In this document: piece after piece, positions 38,301 to 51,000 of the stretch
How positions within the stretch are numbered: the stretch's first letter is position 1
How the letters are laid out: each line of letters begins with the position of its first letter
From: Patagioenas fasciata
Taxonomy: Eukaryota > Chordata > Aves > Columbiformes > Columbidae
Reading direction: 5' to 3'
Assembly (NCBI RefSeq): GCF_037038585.1
Contig: NC_092523.1
Coordinates: 46,827,501-46,891,500, forward strand
Length of the DNA: 64,000 bases
The notes under the pieces: generated by a model
Databases searched by the model: none
Seen by the model: the letters and a program-made list of their open reading frames with translations, nothing else
Told to the model about the DNA's origin: nothing
Program-made: the position numbers and the translations under genes

Positions 38301-40405
38301 CTCAATGTCACAAAGATAGCCATTGGACTGCAAAGCAGATGTCACCCTGAAGCATCAGCCCTGAGTAATGAGACAAGGATTCAAAACAGTTTTGCTTTTA
38401 TGTACCTAGACAGAAAGAGGAGCCACAGCCCTATCCAGGTTTTCTTGCTGTAGGAAAATCCCCAAGGAAAAGTAAATGCCATTACAGTCATCAGAGCACT
38501 TCCCATGCCCCACAGTGAAAGAATGCTTTCCAGAAGCAGAGTTTTAAGGGACTTAGGGAGAAAAGTGGAACAAACAACCCTACACATGCATACGAGTGTG
38601 TGGAATGAGTGTATGAAATGTGGGCATCATAGAGTCTCCTGCATATTTATCTGAGGCATCACTCTACTTCTAAACTTGTGTCTTCCAGAAAGGTTTTAAT
38701 GACATGACATAATCTAAGGCATGTACTGACTCAATTTTTAAGATAGTTGACTTCTGTCTGGTTTACACAACTGCCTCTGATTTTACACTAAGTCAAGCAT
38801 ATTGGAAGGCTATTCTTCCATTGCTTTTATATGCCATATCCTTTCTTTCTGTTTCTTCTTTAAAACACTTTTTTTTTCTTTTTTTTATTTAACGCAGGAT
38901 TGTGCATCCAGAGCCTTGCAGATGGAATGCATAATTGAACATTATATTCCACTCCTGAGAGACACACCATAAAATTAATATTTGAACCATATTCTTGCTG
39001 ATCCAGGAGAAGAGAGCAAAATAACACAAAGAAAATATTCTAAAGCAATTTGTGAACTATCTACAGAATACTTTCCAGGCATTACCATAGTAAGAGAAAG
39101 ACTTAACATTGATAAAAGGTGGGATTTAATTCACAAGCAGTGTTATACTGTGCTGGATTGCTCTGGGTAATTTTGCAGTTAAGGAGTCAGAGTGAACAGG
39201 GTTTGGGGTGATACAAAGAAGAGAGTGAGAAAAGACCAGATTTCAAGCAACAGTCCCTACGCCCCATCTCACTCCTTGACACACACAAACAAACATGCAG
39301 AGGGGAAACACAGAGCAAAAAACTGCTAGAGATCAAACCACATTGCAGATGGGATCACTGCAGCATCAGATTTTCACAGCATGGAGGTCCTGGCATCATG
39401 AAAGGCATGTGAGACACTTAGGAAAAAAAGATTACGGGTAAGATTTGATGCAGTACTAAAGTCAAATAGAAAGGAAAAAAAAATAAAATAAAAGGTACTA
39501 ATCAGCTTCTTCAGTCATTACCATAGGCCATGAAACTACGATACGAATTTGGAGTAAAAAGTGCCTCATATGGGGCTGTTTTGCCCTGAGATATTGGTGT
39601 GAACAAAGAGATGTCAAATAATTAAATTTTGAGCTGACGCCAGATAGTCTCAGATTTCAGAGTTAGGATCCAGAGTTTCTATTTGTGCCCAAAACTGTTT
39701 CTAGAAGTAGGAATAATTAATTTCAACTTTATGATAGGAGCACTGATCTTGATACCTAGTGGCACCCAGAAACATCTGAGTTCTGTATAAGCTGTGGTTT
39801 TGTGCATTGCTGGGACTCTATTTTTTATTTTCAACAGAAGTTAAGGTTTTCTTTAGCTAAAATGTGGGATCTGGTATTTGTGGCTGCAGAAACACGTCTT
39901 TAAAAGCACACAATAGGCAAATGACATTGTTCTGCAGTTGTAAACACACAGCATAAAATGGCGGCTTAAACAGATGTGGTTTTTTTTTTTAACTGGGCTG
40001 ATATCTCTGCACTTCATGAATGGACAAGGAACAAAGAGAAGGTGCATTATATTATCCTCAGAAATAGCGAAGGTGCATAACTATGACCAAGTAATTAATA
40101 CTAGAAAATGTCCAGGCAACAGGTATACCTACACTACCACATCTGCAGTTCAGATGTTTATTAGTCACAACTTGACATTAAAAGGCCTCCTAATTGGCAA
40201 GGATTTATTCCCTCTGATCTGAGGAAGTTTATAATTGCAAGGGTCATAGACAAAACAAGAACGATGTCTAAGTATCCCACCCTTCCTTATGTATTACAGA
40301 AAGTATGCAGTGTAGTGCAGAAAGTAGGGTGGCAGTGAATAAAAAGCAGGTGAGCTCCCCTATCTGGTCTACAGGGAAAAAAGAAGGAGCCGTAATGGCC
40401 CAGAT
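35336..40405. other. Intergenic, no gene recognised
   Basis: This non-coding stretch contains A25 at 37788-37812, preceded by a small CpG-containing patch at 37650-37770. T/C-rich low complexity occurs at 38840-38890 and an A-rich patch at 39470-39493. Open frames (up to 128 codons, 37015-37401 minus) show no recognisable domain. Confidence 0.6.
37788..37812. repeat. Poly-A tract (25 nt)
   Basis: An uninterrupted run of 25 A follows GTGTGCTTTTCT. It could be the tail of a plus-strand retroposed transcript, but the 150 bases before it match nothing I recognise and I see no clear target-site duplication. Confidence 0.95.
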
Positions 40406-40409
40406 TAGG

Positions 40410-40417
40410 TATAAAAG
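40410..40417 (+). promoter_or_regulatory. Isolated TATA-box-like site
   Basis: TATAAAAG in the context AGGTATAAAAGCTCC matches a strong TATA box. It precedes a locally GC-richer stretch (40480-40840). The frame downstream (40471-40848) begins with GTG and has no internal methionine, so it does not support a gene. The site may be fortuitous. Confidence 0.2.
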
Positions 40418-42589
40418 CTCCTTTCTCACATAGAGCCTTAATTACCTCCCTAACTTCGCGATTCTCTGGAGTGACCAGCAGCCAGGTCCCAAGAGCATTT
40501 TTGCAACACTACCTGACACACTCCTGCTCCTTGACCCTGCATGGGAGCCAGCAGACACTCCAGCAGCCTCAGGGCAGTGGCAGGTTAGGGCACAGGTGCC
40601 ACAATAACGTGGTGCTGGGCCACGCTGTGGCCGTCAAGCATGCACACGGTGCTGCCCACACACAGAGCCATGATGGGGACAGCACAGTGGCACCGGCTTG
40701 TCACCACCACCCTGTCACCTCCCTCACTCACCCCAGCACGATAGGCCTGGCCGCTGCTGCCCCAGGAGGAAGCACCATCTGTTGCAATGCCAGGGATGTT
40801 CTGGCAAGAAACATTTCCAGAGAGCTGCACATTAGAGGAGGCACTTAAAAAGTCCAGACCTCTTTGTTTAAACCCCGATTGAAGACAGACTCATATGCTC
40901 TGTATATTATTTATTAGTTATTGTCTTATTTAATCCCCTTTGGAAAGGCAACAATAGAGAAGTTACAGTTCTCCTTTTTTTTTTTCCAAGCTAGTGATGT
41001 TATTCCTTTACTTAGAAACAGAAAGCAGAGCATACTATACATTTAACTACCAGCACAGATGGGTTACTGTGACCCGCCACATTTGCCCCATTCCTGACTC
41101 ACTACCCATCACCCCATTAGTGATATGTCAGTCACAAGTGCACTTGGGAACACAGGTCTTTGTTCAGCTACCTGAGCTCAGAGGGTGCATCCCTGCCCAC
41201 AAGTAAAATGCATCTTTCCTGATTGCTCTTGAAGAACGTGAGTGGTTTGGCACTGGGAAACAAGCCTTTGGGAGACTGCAGGTATTTCGCCCCTCATGCA
41301 CCATCATGCTAGTTTGCAGTTCTTGCCTTTGGGTCAGCCTACAAAGGAAAACCGGGAGATTATCACCAGCCTAAGCATGATCCGGCCATGCTCTCACTGA
41401 GGAGCACCACGACACCCAGCAACTTCAGGGACACATGACGGGATTATCAGTGATGAACAGAAGGAGGTCTGTGGTTTTCACGATCAGATTAAAAAAAAAA
41501 AAACAAAACACAAACAGCAAAACAAAACAAACCCACAACCCTCCTTACATACACCCCTACTACCCTCTCACGCTCGATAGAAGCCTATTAAACTAGTAGG
41601 AAACCAGCAGGCTTCTACTCTTACTTCCACATAGTGAAGTAAACTGCTCTCAGACACAGGGTTAGTTTAGGCACATCTGCTGAGATTTTTGTTTCGAAGA
41701 GACATTTGTTTTCAGGGAAGACGTGCATAAGAGTCAGACTGCACCCTGAAATCAGATTTTACTCCTTTAACGGTGGGCTTGGGCATCTGGAGTGTGTATG
41801 TGCAACAGCTAGCCTCCAGTTCAGCTTGTAAAAATCTTTTTGTCGGGGGTAGTGACTTTCCCAGTATTTTTCATGTTAGAATAAATTAACTTAAGTGTGC
41901 ATGGAAGGTAGGAATACATATGACTGAAATGAAAAGTCAGGCTAAAAATAGCACTAAACCAATTGCATTGTTCATAGCAAGGGAAAGGAAACCTGGGGGG
42001 AAAAAAAGAAATATATTTAACAGCTGTCTCAACATAATGTCAGATTTATTCAAGATTTCCAAAATGGTCTTTGACAAGCTTTGACTCATTGTGTAGGGCT
42101 GGAAAGGGTATTGAGGGTGGACTATTTCTTGTGATTTATAAGAGACCACTGTGACTAGTCTGAAAAACCTGCATACAAGTGCAGTAAATTAAAACAGAAG
42201 CCTACATAAGACGTGTACCTTACAGACAAGAGGCTTACAGCATTCTTCAGTATGAATCACCAGAATGTGGTTTGCAAAGGGAAATCAGTTTCAAGAATTT
42301 CTGCTAGCCAAAGATGTATTCTCCAATATTTAGAACTAATTTCTTCCATTAGCACATTTTAGAAATTAAAACCTGAGCTAATGCAGCTATATAATGCTTC
42401 CAAAGGCACTGCACTTGGACTCTGTATCAAAAATTGCAGAAGTTTTCAGTGGCTCATTAACACTGGATCATGTACTAGTCCCATTTATCAAAAAGCCTTC
42501 ATGGCACATACAGTAACTTCTACATGAGTACAATTTAAAAAGCACTAAAGTTTGTGCATGCAGAGGAGTGGAAAATTAAACCATATGTA

Positions 42590-42787
42590 TTTGATCAAAG
42601 ATAGATGTGTTGGCTTCCACTTAGCTTTGATTGATAATTGCACAAATTTTCATACAAAATTCGAACATTACCTAATTCATCAACAGAATCTTGCACAGGC
42701 TGTACCATAAAGAAAACACTCCAGACATCTTCACTTGAAGCAAGGGGGAAGTGAAAACCCTGGAGCAAGAGGTTTCACAGATCAAAG
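42590..42787. promoter_or_regulatory. Candidate TCF/LEF site cluster
   Basis: Three exact matches to the TCF/LEF core lie within about 200 bp: ATCAAAG at 42594, inside the palindrome TTTGATCAAA (42590-42599); CTTTGAT at 42625; and ATCAAAG at 42781. TCF/LEF factors mediate Wnt/beta-catenin transcription, and the nearby gene SFRP2 modulates Wnt. The heptamer occurs about 15 times in the window in all, so clustering is suggestive only. No conservation data. Confidence 0.25.
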
Positions 42788-44988
42788 TCAGATTGTGATC
42801 TTCCTTAAAACTCTAGTTTTGCCTCTCCCTCCAGGCACATACTTGCTCACATTCCCTGAAGAGTCCAAGAAATTATTAAGCGAAGGTTCACTGCAGCTCC
42901 TACAGCCCTCTCCAAGTTCCATGAGTAAATCAATAAAGGCAGCCCCTTTGGCTTCTATCAAATATCTGCAGAGGCACATGATCTACACCAAACAGTTTGG
43001 GAAAAGGCATATCTTTCCTATGAAGCTCTGGCACTGATTTGGTTAGCCAGCATGGCTGGACATGCAGAAGGGCCACTTCTCCTTGGAAGTACAACACAGA
43101 ACTTGAGATTAGGCCTGAAATCCTTAACTTGACATCCTAGCTAGTGACATCCTACTGGAGAAGAGGCTGGAAGAAATTGCCATCATGTGAATATGTTTTA
43201 CTTGCCATTACCTGTTTCACAGTGTCAGGTGGTGATTTGTGTAACACCCACCTCAAATCATATAAGAAAATTCAGGAGCCAGCCACCCCATGACACCTTC
43301 TGCAACCTCTGCATCACCATGCAAATATGGAGGATCAACACCAAGCCTACCTCCCCGAAACTTCTACACGGCATCATAACACCACCTTTCAGTGATGGGG
43401 CTTTATTAGCTGGTGTTCGTGTAGGAATGACCAGTAACAGACTAGCTGACACTCTTAATGAAGGGTTGTGAGCAGAGCAGACTGACAGATCTTCCTGGTA
43501 TGATACAGGAGTGAAAACACTTTGTATAATACAGCCAGGAAGGCAAAGGGCAGGAGCAAAGGGAAGTCACTCCAAAATAAAAAGAAGAAATTCACAAACA
43601 AGAGAAGGAGCCGAGACTTCCAGCCCCTTCATCATCTCCTGTTACATAGCTCATAACCAGAACACCATGTTTGGGCTACTTCTTGCGCAATGTGACTATT
43701 GCTACAGGAATTAAGTATTTTCTTGAGTGCACTCTAACTTGCCTTGCACACTACAGTCAAATAGATTTCTGTATCAAACCTTGGGAAAAAGGTCCCCATA
43801 CAGCATTAAGTCATTCAGGGCTCCTCCCTTATTCCACAGAAAGATACCACCTTCCAAACTTGAGGAGTTATGATTGCCTATAGCCCCTTCTTTTGTGTCA
43901 GCTAAAATAAAGGAGCCTGATTTTGAATTCATGTACATACCTGTATAAACCCGGCGTCAAGTCAGTGCAGCTCCACCAGAGAAGAATTGCTGTAAGAGAT
44001 TGTAATCAGATGCAAAACGTCTTTTATCTGCTGGACTTCCTACATGTTGCTCTGAAATGATGGGTCAATTATCCCAGCACTATATGTTCTTCCTGGGCTG
44101 AATGAGGATAGTAAGTTGAGATCTCATCAATCACTTCAGCTCTTATTGCTCCTGCAGAGAGAATTGTTATGGCAACAGGAGGGTGAAACCCAGGTTTACA
44201 ATAACTGAACAGATGGATTCCAAAAGTCTGGGATGGTCGTGCAATGGAAATGTTGATGAATTACAGAAGAAAAACATATGCCACTTATTTAGACTTCTGA
44301 TTTTCTTTGATTCACTGCTAGGATAAGCAAACAAATCTTAATAGAAAAAGAAAAATTGAAAGAATGAAAAAAAATGTAAATATTAATGCGACTATTGTTT
44401 CTGTATTTCATGCAGTAGTGACTCCTACTATGTCAGCACACCAACTGTCCCTTGACCTTTCCACCTCAAAAAACTTAGATTTTACCCTAATTTCTGAAAG
44501 AGATGGGACTTACATAGTAGCAGAAAAGGTCTTTCCACTTCCTCCCCCTATTTTTTTTCACTACTGGCCAACTGCATTAACATTTGACAAAAGGGTAGCA
44601 GCCCAAGAGACTGCATTTCTATGTGAAGACTGGCAGCTAAGCTGGGGACAGAAACCCAGAGCAGTGCTCCCGTGGCTGACAGGGGCTGTGGAAGCATTCA
44701 CATGCAACCTCTTCCTCCCTGGGCAGAGAGAGGGCAGGAGAGACTGGAGGCAATGTGCAAAGGACCTGGGAATACTGCACGAGATGCAGGACACTCAGTA
44801 GAAAAGCCAGTTACATTGCTCAGGAATAGATCTCTGTGCATGTTTGCACTAAAAATTAAAACACATTTTTCCCTGCCTCAATGTAGAAGGGAAACAACTG
44901 TGGAGATGCACAGTGATGAAGATGAGTATGCATGCCCCATGGCCATGTAAAACAGGAAGAAAACAACTTCTGCATTCAACCTTGCCTC

Positions 44989-45106
44989 TGTGTGTGTGCG
45001 CGCAAACATGCCTGTGCACAACCAGAACACATACACAGCCACACCACCAGAACACATATATATGCACACAGCAAGCACGTACACACATATGTTCACACAC
45101 ACAGGG
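44989..45106. repeat. TG/CA-rich simple repeat region
   Basis: It starts with a strictly alternating purine-pyrimidine stretch, (TG)5 CGCGCA (44989-45004), which is prone to the Z-DNA form. It continues into imperfect CA-rich sequence with two copies of ACCAGAACACATA (45021 and 45046). The open frames across it are artefacts of the repeat. Confidence 0.8.
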
Positions 45107-46239
45107 GAACAGTTAAAAAAAGGAATTATTGCAAGTTTATCCATGCACGTGGACAAAAACAAAACCCAGGATTTCCAGCAAAGCTTGAGCAATTCAGTGT
45201 AATAAAAAAGGGCTCCTGGCAGCAAAGCGCTTAACGAATGGCAGACTGTGTCCAAAGGGTGCCATTACCCAAGGGAGCCGGGGGTTTGGCTGGAGCATGC
45301 AGTATGAACAAATGGCCTGAAGATTTGTTGGGGTAAGGACTGGATTCAGCACAATCAGAAGGATTCTTCTCCTCCAAAGCCCTATATATTTCATTCCCAG
45401 AGCAGATGGAGCTACAGCATTTTTCCATACTTCAAAATTAATTATTTTGTGAGAGGAATCTAATTCCTGAAAATTATTGTACCCTACCAGAATTTTAAGA
45501 GTCAAGTTCTCCTCTCAGGCTGACTAGCAAAAATATCTAAATAAATAACCCGAACCTACACTCTTCATTTTAGTTTAATTTCATTATTAATTACCTACTT
45601 GTATACCAACCAGGGAAAACTGAAAAGCCTAACAAGAGACCACAACAACTAGCTGTTCTATATGGCCAGTAGAGATAAATGATGGCTCTGACACTGGCTA
45701 CCTTCTAGAAATAATTTTTTCACTTTCCCCTATAACCTATAATTTGAAGTACTTGCAGGTCCTCTCACCTTGAAGCAAATTTATTATTTACAGCATGTTT
45801 TCTATTCTTGGAGCTCAGAATTCCTCCTTGACTCCAGCTCATACATCACTTCTGTGTCGAACTCTGACCTCATCCCTATTTGCACTCCCTACTCTGATGG
45901 AACAGCTATTTCTGATTACAGACTGGCAAAATAAATCATAGAAAATTGGAATTTCAAGGAAAATAACATTTCATGTTTCATCATGTTGTTGTTAGGAGAC
46001 AGGCAGGCTTTTAGCTTGATTTTTTTTTTTTTTATTTTTACCAGGGGATGCTCAGTGCTATGTTTTATATGCTCTCAGAATATGAGTGCTTGTCCCCATG
46101 GTATTCCAAAACCTCAAAATCCACAGTCAATCATACCACTCAAGAATGGTGACTCTAGATTTCCGACAGTTCCTCCTGAGGTACTGCTGGCTCCATCTGT
46201 TCCAAGGAGCCATACTCCTCCTGGCTTTAAAACTGCACT

Positions 46240-48040
46240 GACTCACAAAATGGTTGATGTTGGAGACCTCTAGAGGCCATCTGGTCACACCTCTCAGGCA
46301 AGGTCACCTATAGCCAGTTGCCCAGGGCCATGTCCAGTCAGGTTTTGAATATCTCCAAGGATAGAGTTTCCAGAACCTCTCTGGTCAATATCAACCAGTG
46401 CTTGGTCACCTTCACAGTAGAAATAGTTTCTTCTTACATTCAGACAGCACTTTCTGTGCTTCACTGGTGCCCATCACCTCTGGTCCTGTCACTGGGCACC
46501 AATGGGAAGAGCCTGGCTCTGTCCTGTATGTACCCTCCCTTCAGATATTTGTACACAGATTGGTGAGATTCTCCTGAGTCTTCTTTTCTCCAGACTGAAC
46601 AATGCCAACTCTCTCAGACTTTCCCCACAGGAAAGATGCTCCAGTCCTTTCATCATCTCTGCGGCCCATCTCTGTCTCTCTTGTACCAGAGAGCCCAGAA
46701 CTGGACCCAACACTCCAGATGTGGCGTCATCAGTGCTGAGTAGAGAGGAAAGCTCACCTCTCTTGACCTGCTGGCAACACCTCCTAATGCAACCCAGGGT
46801 ATTTGTTAGCCTTCCTTGACACAAGGGTGCATTGCTGGCTCATAGTCAACTGTGTGTCTGCCAGGATCCCCAGGTCCTTCTCTACCAAGCTGCTTTCCAG
46901 ATGGTCAGTCCCAGTATGCACTGATGCCTGGGGTTATTCCTCTGCAGGTCCAGGACTTGGCATTTTGCTTTCCTGAACTTATCAAGATACGTTTGAATGG
47001 CTGCACAATCATCTGGTCTATCAACCACTCCTCTCAGTTCTGTATCACCTGAGGTGATGATACACCTCATTTCAAACTTGCTGAGGGTGCACTCTGTCTC
47101 CATGTCCAGGTCATTAATGAAGAGGTTAAACAGAACTGGTCACAGTGAAGACTAAGGTGAAGAAGACACTGAGTACCACAGCCATTCTGTGTTCTATGTC
47201 ACCAAGTCCTCTGCCCCATTCAGCAGTGGAGCCACATTTTCCCGTCTTCCTTCTATTGTTGACATACCTGTAGAAGCCCTTATTGTTACCATTCATGTCC
47301 ATTGTCAGATTCAATTCCAAGAGGACTTTGGATTTCCTAACTCCATCCCTGCACAACTGGACAGCATCCCTATGTGCCTCCTGGGCCACCTGCCCCTGTT
47401 TCTACCTCCTCTATGCTGCTTTTTATGCTTGAGTTTAGTCAGAAGCTTCTTGTTCTTCTATGCATGCCTGCTACTGCCTCTACTTGGCTTTCTACTCATC
47501 AGGATGGACCACTCTAGAGCTTGGAGGAGGTGATCCTGGAAAACAAAACAAAACAAAACAAAACAAAACAAAAAACAAAACAACAGTTTCCCTGGACTAC
47601 TCTTCTCTCCAGGGTCATATCCCACAGGATTTTTCCAAGCAAGTCCCTGAACAGGCCTAGGTTTTCTCTCAGGAAGCCAAGGGTTGTGGTCCTGCTATTT
47701 GCCTTGTTCTCTTATTTCAGGATTCTGAACACCATCATCTTATGGTCACCAGAGCCAAAGCCATCCCAGATCTATGCCTCCCTAGCCAGCTCTCCCTGCT
47801 CTACAAATATGAGATCCAGCAGACCATCTTTTCTCATTGACTCCTCAATCACCTGTATCAGGATAATACCATCAATGAACTCCAGAAACCTCCTGCATTG
47901 CTCATGCCCTGCTGTGTTGTCCCTTCAGCAGGTATTGGGGTGGATGAAGTCTCCCATGAGCACAAGAGCCTATGAACATGAGGCTCCTTCCGGCTGTCTG
48001 AAAGCCTCATCTACTTCTTCCTGGTTCGGGAGTCGCAGTT
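46240..48040 (-). mobile_element. CR1 LINE, about 1.8 kb, internally deleted
   Basis: This is the largest CR1 copy here, in minus orientation with its 3' tip at 46240. Reading the minus strand 5' to 3', the endonuclease C-terminal region runs from about 48040 to 47590. The linker before the reverse transcriptase follows at 47389-47126, with NNKGFYRYVNNRRKTGKCGS. Most of the palm domain is then missing. Sequence resumes at the LFINDLD block near 47130, followed by the thumb (GDTELRGVVDRPDDCAAIQ; 47103-46882) and the ORF2 end (46824-46489, with KGLEHLSCGESLRELALFSL and EKRRLRR). The catalytic [YF]ADD is not intact: the equivalent site reads S-G-D-T. Frameshifts and an (AAAAC)n insertion also break it. 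It is inactive. Confidence 0.93.
47540..47582. repeat. (AAAAC)n repeat inside CR1
   Basis: At least six near-perfect AAAAC units interrupt the CR1 copy between its endonuclease and linker regions. Confidence 0.9.
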
Positions 48041-51000
48041 AAAATAATTAACTTCGTATTAGTCTGTAGCTTGTAACGTTCCCGCAAGTGTTTCTGTGCA
48101 ATTGTTCTTCATCATAATAAGAGAGAAATAGAACATAATGCAGGAAATAACCTATCTGTTTGTAGTCAAGCCCATCCTCTTTTGTTACAGTTACTTTATC
48201 TTTGGGACTGGCAACTTGCAAAGGACACCAAATAATGAAGAAATAATTAACAATTAATAAATACTTTTCACCACATTGTGCTGAAATCAATAGATAGTAA
48301 GTCACAGTTTGGGAGATCCAGACTTATATCTTCAAAAGCAGTGTTTGATTAATGGATGCCTGGCTTGAAGACATTTGGCACTCAAGCTCCCAGCCACCAC
48401 ATGAGGACTACAGTGCATAAGGTCCCCTTTTCCACAGAAATATATTTGTAAATACTGAATGCCATCATGCACAATGGACTGCCAAATTAGGGAAGTGAAT
48501 GGCTTTTAAAAAACAGTCCTGATTTGGTACCCACAGATGAGAAAAAGCTGTAACTTGTCAAGGCTATCACAAGAAGTCAGGCTCTTCTTTCATTTTGCAG
48601 AAATCTAATCCAAAAGGTAGCACATTGCTACACTTTTCTATCACCTCCAATTTAAACACAAAAGAGTAAAGTAACTGATGAGTGTCAAGAAAGCAACTGA
48701 TACACTGCCTCTTCTCACCACGTACAATACCAACAGCATGATGTTACAAGTGAGTGATGCAAGTTCAAATGTATGTTATGGTGTAAACCCTCCTAAAATA
48801 GTTCCTAAAAACAGATATGTAAAGTAGTCAGAATTTGTCCCTTCCTTATGAAATACATCCTCCCTACACAAAAAACTGTGTTTAAAAATAATTAACTGTA
48901 AGCAGGAAGGTGCAGTCTTCCTTCATAGGCAGAAGACATATTGTCCTAAAAGGGTATGTCTGAGGGTTTTTGCCAAAACAGAGCTTCGCTTAGACTGGTA
49001 ACAGAGCTGAGCAGCCCCACATGCTGAGCTAAATAACAAGGTATGTTCCAGAACTCAGTGCTGCAGGAGACCCAAAGGGCCTTGGAGTGCCATATGGTAA
49101 TTAGTGCATTGACTCAACAATGTCATAGCCCCCTTCGATAGAAATATCACACTGAATTGAGCAAAGTCGAAAACAGAAGCCAGGCTTTCCCCAGCCCTGT
49201 GTCTCTTTCTTAGAGCCACCCCTCTGCTTTCCCAGAACCAGGCAAGTTAAAGAGAGAACATATGCACACATTGCTGTAAAGCAGAGTAAAGTAGTTGGGA
49301 AACGACACCATTAAATGAGTGTGATCTCATCTGCTTAATGTATGAGGCAACATAAGAAGGGAAACCTCAAGAAACTGATCATTATTCTCCACAATTAAAT
49401 AGCAAAAGGAAAATCTGCTCAAGCATAAGATAAGTATTCATGGACATATTGCAGATACAGTTAGTAATGCTACAACTAGGTCTAGTAATGCTACAGTTAG
49501 GTCTGCTACAACTATAAATAGGTCAGAGATGCCAGATGCTTTTCTCTTTTCTTCACAAAATCAAGAAGTCTAGAAAAAGGACCCCAAAATTCAGAGACAT
49601 ATCCCAAAAATAACAGCAGGCATTTCTAACATGTGGTTAGCTCCTATGGCTTTAGGCACAGCTGTGCATTGCATAGCATTACAGAATTAAAGCTGTTACC
49701 TGTACACATTCTAAATGCACAGCATTAATGACACAGCCCATCTAGGAAGAATTAAGGATTAGTTATCATTTCAACCCAATGAAAGAAGACCTATATTTCT
49801 CTTTTAGACACGTAATTCACAGGAGAATCATGCTTGCCAACACTCTGAAAAAATAATCTTTCAGAATTCTTGCAAACCCACTGTGTTATGATTTCATCTC
49901 ATGAAATACAACACCTTTACATTAAACCTCATAAAACTAAATCCTGCTGGATCTCTTCCAGGCTCAGAGAATAAACAGCTATATCAGTGATGCCTAGAAC
50001 AGTAAAATCTGGCCCACTGTCATATAGCAGGTTACCATTTACAGAGGGGAGCAGGTCTGCAAACAGCTAATTCACTTTGCTATTACAAAATCCTCACATA
50101 TAATGAATTTCTCACATAATTGGTCTAAGAAATACTTCAAGGGAAAAAAAGAATGCTTTGAACACCATAATACATATTTATTTCTACTATTTTTTTAACA
50201 TATTCCCTGCCTTCCTCTTAATGAAATATGTACTGCAGAGCTGCTCTGTTTTTTAGCAAGCAGGAGCAAGTTTAGTTGCATCTGGAACTCTGGTAGATAG
50301 CAAAGGGGGTAGATTTGTTTTCAAAACAGTTCAAAAGCACAGATTAATATATCCAATGAGATTATTTTGGAAGGCCTGATTATTTTCCCTTTGCAGTCAG
50401 AAGAGCTACACAGATTCCTTTCAGTCTTGCTGGTCTCACCCAGAGCATGAGTAAGAAGGATATTAAAATAACCATTACAGGTACAATTACACCAGGCAAC
50501 ACAGATCTAATGCGAAAGCCCTCCTCAGGAAGTCAGAGCAAATACCTACCATAGATATGAAGACCAATGTATGGCCAAAGAACAAAAGCGAATTTCTATG
50601 TGAATTAGATTCCTCCCCGTCCCCCCTGTAGCGTTACGCCTTGATCCCCAAATCTGGGCAGAGGCTGGCAGGTCTTCATGTGGGAACTGCAGTTACAGAC
50701 CCAGATACACAGCAGTCACGCATTCCTGCTGTCTTCCCAATCACTTAGCAGGCTAATTACGACTCAGGCAAACTACAACCAGATAATCTTCACTGCCGAA
50801 GCACACTGGGTGCAAGCATGGGAGCCAAGACTGACGTTAACCAATACCACTCTTCACCACAACTCAAATTCCCCAAAGGTTCCCCTCCTTGTTTTTTCCA
50901 TTTTGACCACAGCACTCTGGATTTTAGTAGCCACAGCTGGAAGACTCTACTTCTATAGTAAAAAGGGGAGGTTGACAGCACCATAAACTGCTTGTGGTTG

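Larger units (their letters stand above)
40418..46239. other. Intergenic, no gene recognised
   Basis: This non-coding stretch has a GC-richer block at 40480-40840, AAAC-rich low complexity at 41490-41535 and a cluster of TCF/LEF-type heptamers (42590-42787). A TG/CA-rich stretch lies at 44989-45106 and a T14 run at 46020-46033. A 145-codon ATG frame at 44364-44801 has no recognisable domain and I do not call it a gene. Confidence 0.55.

Noticed and set aside
40471-40848. 125-codon frame downstream of a TATA-like box
   Set aside because: It starts with GTG, contains no methionine and has no family resemblance or splice evidence.
44364-44801. 145-codon ATG-initiated plus-strand frame
   Set aside because: There is no recognisable domain, no promoter or poly-A signal in a sensible position, and no sign of splicing. 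Consistent with chance.
44989-45106. CRISPR-like or satellite array
   Set aside because: The two ACCAGAACACATA copies are part of CA-rich low complexity. There are no regular repeats and spacers.
47521-48042. 173-codon plus-strand open frame
   Set aside because: It is the antisense of the CR1 endonuclease region plus the AAAAC repeat.
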